Source of the DNA: an uncultured Oscillospiraceae bacterium | GTDB lineage: Bacteria; Bacillota; Clostridia; Oscillospirales; Ruminococcaceae | DNA length: 20,691 nucleotides | Reading direction: 5' to 3' | Assembly: GCA_900555435.1 (NCBI GenBank) | Contig: USLH01000021.1 | Span: 1 to 20,691, forward strand | Part shown: positions 13,229 to 19,659 of the stretch, in pieces | Layout of the letters: every line of letters starts with the position of its first letter | How positions within the stretch are numbered: position 1 is the stretch's first letter | The notes under the pieces: model-generated | What the model was told of the DNA's origin: nothing | Seen by the model: only the letters and a program-made list of their open reading frames with translations | The model's database searches: none | Position numbers and translations under genes: made by a program

Positions 13229-14479
13229 ATGTATAAAGATTTGATGGACACCATCGGGTTCGTGGGACGCACTGACCCGGAAGTTGCCGATGCGATGGAT
13301 CTGGAGCTGAAGCGCCAGCGCCGCAACATCGAGCTGATCGCCAGCGAGAACATCGTTTCTCCCGCAGTCATGGCTGCTATGGGTTCGATTCTGACCAACA
13401 AGTACGCCGAGGGCTACCCCGGAAAGCGGTACTACGGCGGCTGCGTCGACGTAGACATCGTGGAAAACATCGCTCGGGACCGCGCCTGCAAGCTCTTCGG
13501 AGCCGAGCACGCCAATGTCCAGCCCCATTCCGGCGCTCAGGCGAATTTGGCGGTCTACTTCGCCCTTTTGAAGCCCGGCGACACCGTGATGGGCATGAAT
13601 CTGGCTCACGGCGGGCACCTGACCCACGGTTCTCCCGTAAATATGTCCGGTATGTATTATAACTTCGTTCCCTACGGCGTCAACGATGACGGCTTCATCG
13701 ACTATGAAAAGCTGATGGAGCAGGCCATGGAAGTGAAGCCCAAACTGATCGTAGCCGGCGCTTCCGCTTACCCCCGTGCCATCGATTTCGCGAAGTTCCG
13801 GGAAGTCGCCGACGCCTGCGGCGCTTACCTGATGGTGGATATGGCTCACATTGCCGGTCTGGTCGCCGGCGGTGTCCACCAGAACCCCGTCCCCTACGCC
13901 GATGTGGTCACCACCACCACCCACAAGACCCTGAGAGGCCCCCGGGGCGGCATGATCCTCTGCAAGGAATCCCTGGCGAAAGCCATTGATAAGGCGATCT
14001 TCCCCGGCACTCAGGGCGGTCCTCTGATGCACATCATCGCCGCTAAAGCCGTCTGTCTGGGTGAAGCGCTGCAGCCGTCTTTCAAGACCTACGCCCAGAA
14101 CGTGGTGGCAAACGCTTCCGCTCTGGCAAACGGCCTGATGAACCGGGGCTTCAAGCTGGTCTCCGGCGGCACCGACAACCACCTGATGCTGGTGGATCTG
14201 CAGAATCTTGGCATCACCGGTAAGGAGCTGGAGCACAATCTGGACGAGGTCTACATCACCGCCAACAAGAATGCGGTTCCCAATGACCCCCAGAGCCCCT
14301 TCATCACCAGCGGCGTCCGTCTGGGCACTCCGGCGGTCACCACCCGCGGCTTCACCACCGAAGACATGGACGTGGTTGCAGAGTGCATCTGGAAGGTCGC
14401 TTCCGACTTCGAGGCTTCCAAAGAAGAAGTCCGGGGCATGGTGGAAGCCCTCTGCGCCAAATACCCCCTGTACGAATAA
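13229..14479 (+). CDS. glyA: serine hydroxymethyltransferase
   Basis: This PLP enzyme interconverts serine and glycine, charging tetrahydrofolate with a one-carbon unit; it acts as a cytosolic dimer or tetramer. Signature stretches are intact: NIELIASENIVS near 33-44, NKYAEGYPGKRYYGG near 57-71, NVQPHSGAQAN near 96, LAHGGHLTHGSPVNMSG near 125, and the PLP-binding lysine in TTTTHKTLRGPRGG (K233). The ATG at 13229 gives 416 residues and has AAAGGA nine bases upstream. An ATG three codons earlier (13220) touches the ribosome site and is less likely. A promoter lies at 13145-13173 and a strong terminator follows. C-rich third positions are conspicuous, as expected for a highly expressed gene. Confidence 0.97.
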   Translation: MYKDLMDTIGFVGRTDPEVADAMDLELKRQRRNIELIASENIVSPAVMAAMGSILTNKYAEGYPGKRYYGGCVDVDIVENIARDRACKLFGAEHANVQPHSGAQANLAVYFALLKPGDTVMGMNLAHGGHLTHGSPVNMSGMYYNFVPYGVNDDGFIDYEKLMEQAMEVKPKLIVAGASAYPRAIDFAKFREVADACGAYLMVDMAHIAGLVAGGVHQNPVPYADVVTTTTHKTLRGPRGGMILCKESLAKAIDKAIFPGTQGGPLMHIIAAKAVCLGEALQPSFKTYAQNVVANASALANGLMNRGFKLVSGGTDNHLMLVDLQNLGITGKELEHNLDEVYITANKNAVPNDPQSPFITSGVRLGTPAVTTRGFTTEDMDVVAECIWKVASDFEASKEEVRGMVEALCAKYPLYE

Positions 14480-14487
14480 GAAAAACA

Positions 14488-14531
14488 AAAAAGCGGCGGA
14501 TACCGGAGGGTTTCGGTATCTGCCGCTTTTT
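14488..14531. terminator. bidirectional terminator shared by glyA and the comEA-like gene
   Basis: A long stem pairs 14493-14505 with 14514-14526 (13 bp with one G-T wobble) and is flanked by A-run and T-run on both sides, so each strand ends in a U-tract. It sits 13 bases after the glyA stop and touches the TAA of the converging comEA-like gene (14530-14532). Confidence 0.95.
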
Positions 14532-14898
14532 ATTTTACGATGACTATGGGATGAAGCTCCTCCAGGGTCGCTTCGCCGATGCCTTTAATCTTCAAAAGCT
14601 CTTCCGGATCGGAAAATCCGCCGATCTCCTCCCGGTAGGCGAGGATCCGTTCGGCCAAAACCTCCCCGATGCCGGGAAGCCGCATCAGCTCCTCCGCTGT
14701 AGCCATGTTCAGATCCAGAGGGTGTTCCGCATCCGGCGTGACCGGCGTTTCCAGTTCCGGAAACAGCTCTGAGCTTTCAGAGACCGCCACCGGTTCCGGT
14801 AAAACCGGCCCGTGCCGGAGGTTATATCCGGTTACGGCGAACAGCCCTACCGCCGTGATCGACAAAAGCAGCGCTGTTACGGTTTTTCCGGAAAGCAT
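14530..14898 (-). CDS. ComEA-like helix-hairpin-helix protein
   Basis: The product is a 122-residue protein with an N-terminal membrane anchor (residues about 5-25), a Pro/Glu-rich extracellular linker, and a C-terminal ComEA-type domain (about 60-122). Two helix-hairpin-helix motifs are clear: LMRLPGIGEVLAERILAYR and LLKIKGIGEATLEEL, preceded by the typical LDLNMATAEEL. ComEA binds incoming double-stranded DNA at the outer face during transformation. This version is much shorter than B. subtilis ComEA (about 205 residues) and lacks a clear middle domain. No comEC or other competence gene is adjacent; instead it ends the polA-rimI-tsaD run. A DNA-uptake role is therefore only suggested. A GGGGGA ribosome site lies six bases before the ATG. 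Confidence 0.88.
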   Translation of the reverse strand: MLSGKTVTALLLSITAVGLFAVTGYNLRHGPVLPEPVAVSESSELFPELETPVTPDAEHPLDLNMATAEELMRLPGIGEVLAERILAYREEIGGFSDPEELLKIKGIGEATLEELHPIVIVK

Positions 14899-14988
14899 AG
14901 GATTCCCCCGTTTCTTTCTGAGAAGATGTTCGGAAAGCCGGTCACCAAGCCGGTTCCCAGATGGAGTCCGGCACAGCGGTGATACCCG

Positions 14989-16005
14989 TCACTCGATCGA
15001 AAGGCTGGCCACGGCGTTCAGGTCAAGCCCTGCAAGGTTCCCGGCCATGAATTCGTAATATCCCTGCGCCCCGACCATGGCGCCGTTGTCCCCGCACAGC
15101 TCCAACGGAGGAACGTAGAAGGAATACCCGCGCTTTTTGCACTCATCCGTCAGCCGTGCCCTGAGCCCCGAGTTTGCGGACACGCCGCCGGCGAAGACGA
15201 TCTTCTTATGTCCGGTGGCTTCCGCCGCCAGCATCAGCTTCCCGGCGATCAGGTCGCAGACCGTCTGCTGGAAGGAGGCGCAGAGATCGTCCCGATTGAT
15301 CTCCTCGCCTTTCTGGGCGGCATGGTTCAACGTGTTCAGCACGGCTGTTTTTAACCCTGAAAAGCTGAAATCGTAAGGGCTCCCGTCCACTCTTGGGTGG
15401 GGGAGGGGATAGGTCTTCGGATTGCCACGCTGGGCAGCCTTATCAATGGCGACACCTCCCGGATAGGGATAGCCCATGGCCCGGGCAGCTTTATCGAAGG
15501 CTTCTCCGGCGGCGTCGTCCCTGGTGCGGCCGATGACCTTGAAATGGGTGTAGTCCAGCACCTCGATGATGTGGCTGTGTCCGCCGGATGCTACCATGCA
15601 GAGGAAGGGCGGCTCCAGATCCGGATGGGCAATGTAGTTTGCCGCAATGTGGGAGCGAATGTGATGAGTGGGGACCAGCGGCTTCCCCGTTGCCATGGAA
15701 AGCCCCTTCGCATAGTTCACCCCTACCAGCAGCGCCCCAATCAGTCCCGGGGCGTAGGTGACGGCGATGGCGTCCAGGTCGGAGAAGGAAAGTCCCGCCT
15801 CCTTCATGGCGCCGTCCACCACCCAGCAGATGTTTTCACAGTGGCGCCGGGAGGCGATCTCCGGCACCACGCCGCCGTATTTCCGATGCTCTTCCACCTG
15901 AGAAGCCACGATGGAGGATAAGACCTTCCGGCCGTTTACCACCACTGCTGCGGCGGTTTCGTCGCAGGAGCTTTCGATCGACAGGATCTTTACTTCGTGT
16001 TCCAA
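14989..16005 (-). CDS. tsaD: tRNA N6-threonylcarbamoyladenosine transferase subunit TsaD
   Basis: TsaD, with TsaB and TsaE, transfers the threonylcarbamoyl group to A37 of tRNAs reading ANN codons. The ASKHA-fold protein opens with ILSIESSCDETAAAVV. The metal-binding HxxxH is in HHIRSHI (H115, H119), where many homologues have HxEGH. ASGGHSHI, DAAGEAFDKAARAMG, GGVSANSGLR and a late CGDNGAMVG complete the active site. Length is 338, as usual. The start codon is TTG (caa at 16003-16005 on the plus strand) with AAAGGAG eight bases upstream. It follows rimI by 13 bases, a common pairing, but the usual tsaB and tsaE neighbours are absent from this window. Confidence 0.96.
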   Translation of the reverse strand: MEHEVKILSIESSCDETAAAVVVNGRKVLSSIVASQVEEHRKYGGVVPEIASRRHCENICWVVDGAMKEAGLSFSDLDAIAVTYAPGLIGALLVGVNYAKGLSMATGKPLVPTHHIRSHIAANYIAHPDLEPPFLCMVASGGHSHIIEVLDYTHFKVIGRTRDDAAGEAFDKAARAMGYPYPGGVAIDKAAQRGNPKTYPLPHPRVDGSPYDFSFSGLKTAVLNTLNHAAQKGEEINRDDLCASFQQTVCDLIAGKLMLAAEATGHKKIVFAGGVSANSGLRARLTDECKKRGYSFYVPPLELCGDNGAMVGAQGYYEFMAGNLAGLDLNAVASLSIE

Positions 16006-16018
16006 TGAACTGTCTCCT

Positions 16019-16468
16019 TTATGCTTGTTCTGAAAAGATGCGGTACATCAGCACCGCTCCCTCTGTGGGGTTTTCATAGAAATTCGGCCGGGTGCCGATG
16101 GGCAGGAACCCCAGCCCCTTATAGAGTACCTGAGCCGGAAGATTGCTTTCCCGCACCTCCAGAAAGAACCGGATGATTCCCTTTTTCCTGCAGAATTCGT
16201 CCAAGGCGGAAAAAAGCTGCCCCGCCGCTCCCTGCCGCCGGAAGGCGGGATGGGTGCAGATGCGGTTGACGTTTATTTCATCCAAGACCCAGGTGGCGTT
16301 CAAATAGCCGCAGAGGGTCTCCCCGTTCCACGCTCCCAGAAAGCAGGAGCAGTCTTCCCGGAGGGTGTCCCGAAGTCCCTTTGCGCTCCACGGGTCGGGA
16401 AAGCAGAGGGCTTCCAGCGCCTGAACGGCGGGGATCTCCTCTTCAGTCAGCGGTCGGATGGTAAACAC
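16019..16468 (-). CDS. rimI: ribosomal protein S18-alanine N-acetyltransferase RimI
   Basis: RimI acetylates the N-terminal alanine of ribosomal protein S18, and homologues may have other targets. This 149-residue GNAT protein opens with FTIRPLTEEEIPAVQALEALCF and has the DPWSAKGLRD segment typical of RimI. INVNRICTHPAFRRQGAAGQL forms the acetyl-CoA loop, and FLEVRESNLPAQVLYKGLGF is the diagnostic RimI strand-helix. The start is GTG at 16468, with GAAAGGAG seven bases upstream; the frame stays open for 52 more codons, but that extension has no RimI similarity and reads through a decayed gene in another frame. It precedes tsaD by 13 bases, the classic rimI-tsaD arrangement. Confidence 0.94.
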   Translation of the reverse strand: MFTIRPLTEEEIPAVQALEALCFPDPWSAKGLRDTLREDCSCFLGAWNGETLCGYLNATWVLDEINVNRICTHPAFRRQGAAGQLFSALDEFCRKKGIIRFFLEVRESNLPAQVLYKGLGFLPIGTRPNFYENPTEGAVLMYRIFSEQA

Positions 16469-16932
16469 GATGGTTCTCCTTTCAAAGAAAGCTCCATAGG
16501 GGTGAAGCGAAGGCCGTCTGCCTGCCGCTCCTCCGAAAGCGGCCGGAAGCCTTGGCGTTCGTAAAAGGCGATGCCTGCCGGGGAAGCGTTGACGGTTAGA
16601 GCGGCTGTGCCCGCTTTCGTGCAAAGTATGCCATTTCTTTCAGCAAGGTGCCGCCGATGTCCTTTTCCCGGCTCTCCTTCTCCACAAACAAAAGGCAGAG
16701 ATGACTCTCGCCCCCGCAGTGACCCGACACCGGTAAGCCGTCCCTTTGTCCAGCGCCCAAAAGCCGGATCAGCCTGGAGCCCGCCGCCCGCTCCATCGGT
16801 TCGGCGGAGAGAAATCGGGCAAACGCTGCCTTCCCCCTCCGAGGAAAGGGCGGTGCCTGAATCCGGGAAGTTTTGCCTGCAAAGGGTAAGGGCATCGGGA
16901 AGCGCCCGTTTTGGCAGGGGAGCGGTCTTTTC
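16447..16932 (-). pseudogene. decayed GNAT acetyltransferase with several frameshifts
   Basis: A GNAT protein can be pieced together only by switching frames. The end reads ALTVNASPAGIAFYERQGF, then RPLSEERQADGLRFTPMEL, a typical GNAT C-terminus, and runs 22 bases into rimI before a stop at 16447. The middle, in another frame, reads HLCLLFVEKESREKDIGGTLLKEMAYFARK and hits a stop near 16596; the acetyl-CoA loop REKDIGG is also degraded. Further upstream GRLTGVGSLRG and DALTLCRQNF, in a third frame, look like the missing strand and N-terminus. At least three frame changes make a sequencing slip unlikely. No ribosome site or clear start was found. It lies between polA and rimI on the same strand, so the message may still run through it. 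Exact limits are approximate. Confidence 0.75.
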
Positions 16933-19488
16933 TTATCCTTTTGCGTCGTACCAGGTCTTCCCCTGATGGACGTCGGCTTTCATTTCTACCGCCAGCTTGA
17001 CCGCCCCTTCCATCTCCTCCCGGACGATGGCGGCGGCACGGTCTGCTTCCTCAAGAGGCGCTTCCACGATCAGTTCGTCGTGGACCTGCAAGATCAGCCG
17101 GGAAGCAAGCCCTTCCTCCTTCAGCCGCCGGTACACATGGATCATGGCGAGCTTGATGATGTCAGCAGCAGTGCCCTGAATGGGCATATTCATGGCAACC
17201 CGCTCGGAAAAGCTCCGCAGTGCCGGCTTTTTGGAGTGAATGTCCGGCAGATAGCGGGGCCGGTGGAAGACCGTTTCCACATAGCCGTCTGCCCGTGCCT
17301 TTTCCACGGAGTTTTTCATGTACGCCGCAACGCCGGAGTAGGTGCTTAAGTAGTCATCGATGTACTGCTGGGCTTCCCGGACGGTGACGCCGATGTCCTG
17401 GGACAGGGAAAAGGCGGAGATGCCGTAGACGATGCCGAAGTTGATGGCCTTGGAGCGGCTGCGCAGCTCCGGCGGCACCTCGTCAAAGGGGACGTGGAAG
17501 ACCTGGGAGGCGGTCATCCGGTGGATGTCCGCACCCTGCCGGAAGGCTTCGATCATGTGGGTATCCCCGGACACCGCCGCTAAAACCCGCAGCTCGATCT
17601 GGGAATAGTCGGCGTCCACCAGCGTGCAGCCTTCCTTCGCCACAAAGAATTTCCGCATTTCCGCTCCCAGGGCGGTGCGGACGGGGATGTTCTGGACGTT
17701 GGGGTCGGAGGAGCTGATCCGGCCGGTGCGGGTCTCGGTCTGGTTGAAGGTGGAGTGGATCCGCCCGTCGGAACGGACGCATTTCTGCAGCCCTACCACA
17801 TAGGTGTTATAGAGCTTGGCGAGCTTCCGATATTCTAAGATCTTCCCTACGATGGGATGGTAGGGGATGAGCTTTTCCAGCACGTCCACATCGGTGGAGT
17901 AGCCGGTTTTCGTCTTTTTCCCCGTGGGAAGCCCCAGCTTTTTAAAAAGGATTTCTGACAGATGGGCGGGGGAGTTGGGGTTGAAGGGCTGCCCCGCCAG
18001 CTCCACCAGCTCCGTTTTCAGCTCCTCGATCCGGGCGCTTAATAAGTCGCCGAAATCGCTGACGCCCTGTCGGTCGATGAGCACGCCTTCCCGTTCCATG
18101 GAAGCCAGCACCGGGCAGAGGGAGCGTTCAATCCCCTCATAAACGAAGGTCATCTCCCGCTCCTTTAAAAGGGCGTTCATGGCGTCAAAAAGGGGCAGGA
18201 CAGCGGCTGCCGCCTGAAGATCTGCCGGGAAATCCGGGGCTGCGGGGAGGTAGGCCCCGATCAGCTCCGGGAGGGTGTAGGTCTTGTCGGAGTTGCTTAA
18301 AAGGTATGCCTGGAGCTTCACGTCTTCCAGCTCTCCGGCATCGATCCCAGCCTCCATGGAAAAATGGTAGACCGGTTTTGCATCGAAGGTGATCTTCGGC
18401 AGATCGGAAGAGAGGAGCTTTTTGAGGATCTCCTCCGGCTCCTTTCGATAGACAGCGCCGGAGCTTTCCCCAGTGCGGATCTTTAAGGCGGCGATCTTCC
18501 CCTCATCCGTTTCCATCAGGAAGGAGATGCGCCCGTATTCCCGAAGGGCAGCGAAAAGCGCTTCCGCCTCCGGCTCCTCCTCCACGGAAGCAGAGGCGGC
18601 GGGAGCCGCCAAGGTCAGCTGCTCTTCTTTCTGAAAGCCGAAGGAAGAAAGGACGGAGGTCAGCTCATATCTCCGCAGCAGGGCTTCCAGCGCCTCCTCC
18701 TGAGGCTTTTTCTTTGCCAGCGCTTCCGGGTCGAAGTCCATGGGGACGTTTTGGTCGATCTCCCCCAGCTTCCGGCTGAGGAGGGCGTCCTCCCGATGCT
18801 CGGCAATGAGCTTTTTGATCCGGGGGGTGGCGGAGATGGTATCCAGATGCTCCAGAATGTTCGAAAGGTCGTGGTTCTGTGCGATAAGGGAAAGGGCGGT
18901 TTTTTCCCCGATGCCCTTGACGCCGGGGATGTTATCGGAGGTGTCGCCCATCAGAGCCTTGACCTCGATCAGCTGCCGGGGCTCCAGACCGTACTGTTCC
19001 CGGATCACGTCGGGCGTATAGAGGACGTCGCCCTTGTTGGTAGCAAGGCTAACGGTGACGGTTTCGGAAACCAGCTGCAAGGAATCCCGGTCGCCGGTGG
19101 CGATGACGCAGCTCACCCCTTCGTGGGTGTCGGCATAATGGGCCACCGTCCCTAAAATGTCGTCGGCTTCGTACCCTTCGATGCCGATGACGGTGCCGCC
19201 GGCTAAGTCCACGAATTCCCGTCCCACGGGCATCTGGGGCCGCAGCTCCTCCGGCATGGGGGAGCGGGTGCCCTTATAGGCGTCGTAGAGCTTGTGCCGG
19301 AAGGTAGGGACGTGAAGGTCGTAGGCTGCGATCACCACGTCGGGGGAGTGGGCGGCAAGGAGCTTCAGATAGGTCTTCGTGAACCCGAATAAGGCGTTGG
19401 TCTCAAAGCCCTCCCGGTTGGACAGGTGGCGGATGGCGTAGAACGACCGGTTCATCAGGGAGTTAAAGTCGATGGCGAGAATTTTCAT
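16933..19488 (-). CDS. polA: DNA polymerase I
   Basis: Pol I removes RNA primers and fills repair gaps. The 851-residue protein has three parts. The 5' nuclease domain (about 1-290) starts KILAIDFNSLMNRSFYAIR and includes YKGTR, EADDILGT, ATGDRDSLQLV and GDTSDNIPGVKGIGEKTA. The 3'-5' exonuclease fold (about 305-470) lacks the DxE signature: FLMETDEGK stands where the acidic motif is expected, so proofreading is probably lost, as in Bacillus and Taq enzymes. The polymerase domain carries motif A VDADYSQIELRVLA, motif B RSKAINFGIVYG and motif C QVHDELIVEAP. The start MKILAIDF has AAGGA nine bases upstream; a longer in-frame extension of 52 codons includes the promoter and is not coding. A strong promoter lies at 19604-19632. 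Confidence 0.96.
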   Translation of the reverse strand: MKILAIDFNSLMNRSFYAIRHLSNREGFETNALFGFTKTYLKLLAAHSPDVVIAAYDLHVPTFRHKLYDAYKGTRSPMPEELRPQMPVGREFVDLAGGTVIGIEGYEADDILGTVAHYADTHEGVSCVIATGDRDSLQLVSETVTVSLATNKGDVLYTPDVIREQYGLEPRQLIEVKALMGDTSDNIPGVKGIGEKTALSLIAQNHDLSNILEHLDTISATPRIKKLIAEHREDALLSRKLGEIDQNVPMDFDPEALAKKKPQEEALEALLRRYELTSVLSSFGFQKEEQLTLAAPAASASVEEEPEAEALFAALREYGRISFLMETDEGKIAALKIRTGESSGAVYRKEPEEILKKLLSSDLPKITFDAKPVYHFSMEAGIDAGELEDVKLQAYLLSNSDKTYTLPELIGAYLPAAPDFPADLQAAAAVLPLFDAMNALLKEREMTFVYEGIERSLCPVLASMEREGVLIDRQGVSDFGDLLSARIEELKTELVELAGQPFNPNSPAHLSEILFKKLGLPTGKKTKTGYSTDVDVLEKLIPYHPIVGKILEYRKLAKLYNTYVVGLQKCVRSDGRIHSTFNQTETRTGRISSSDPNVQNIPVRTALGAEMRKFFVAKEGCTLVDADYSQIELRVLAAVSGDTHMIEAFRQGADIHRMTASQVFHVPFDEVPPELRSRSKAINFGIVYGISAFSLSQDIGVTVREAQQYIDDYLSTYSGVAAYMKNSVEKARADGYVETVFHRPRYLPDIHSKKPALRSFSERVAMNMPIQGTAADIIKLAMIHVYRRLKEEGLASRLILQVHDELIVEAPLEEADRAAAIVREEMEGAVKLAVEMKADVHQGKTWYDAKG

Positions 19489-19512
19489 GGCAAGGTTCCT
19501 TTTCGTTGGACT

Positions 19513-19531
19513 CCGGCACTTGACGTGCCGG
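19513..19531. promoter_or_regulatory. 7-bp inverted repeat over the dus -35 box
   Basis: CCGGCAC and GTGCCGG flank TTGAC, which is most of the -35 hexamer of the dus promoter. As DNA it could be an operator; as RNA it forms a hairpin in the polA leader 25-45 bases before the polA start codon. Confidence 0.45.
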
Positions 19532-19548
19532 GAGGATGCCGGTATAAT
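19520..19548 (+). promoter_or_regulatory. sigma-A promoter for dus
   Basis: TTGACG (19520-19525) and a perfect TATAAT (19543-19548) are exactly 17 bases apart. It lies inside the polA leader and would give dus a leader of about 105 bases. Confidence 0.85.
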
Positions 19549-19603
19549 AAAACGGAACGGCTCAAAAAAGCCGCCGCTTTGAAGGCAAAAAGCGATTACC
19601 TTC

Positions 19604-19632
19604 ATTATACCATAGCTTTTCCCGTTGTTCAA
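19604..19632 (-). promoter_or_regulatory. sigma-A promoter for polA
   Basis: On the minus strand TTGAAC (19627-19632) and TATAAT (19604-19609), with an extended TGG before it, are 17 bases apart. It lies inside the dus leader and predicts a polA leader of about 109 bases. Confidence 0.85.
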
Positions 19633-19659
19633 CGGAAAATCCACAGGGAGGACAGGTTT

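Noticed and set aside
13172..14488. 438-codon frame antisense to glyA
   Set aside because: It mirrors the strongly biased codon use of glyA; the sense strand encodes an unmistakable SHMT with its own promoter and ribosome site.
16469..16624. N-terminal extension of rimI
   Set aside because: The extension is Arg/Pro-rich and lies over the decayed acetyltransferase in a different frame; the GTG at 16468 has a good ribosome site.
19489..19644. In-frame 52-codon N-terminal extension of polA
   Set aside because: It contains the polA -10 element and leader hairpins; Pol I proteins start with the nuclease strand KILAIDFNSL, and a ribosome site lies right before that ATG.
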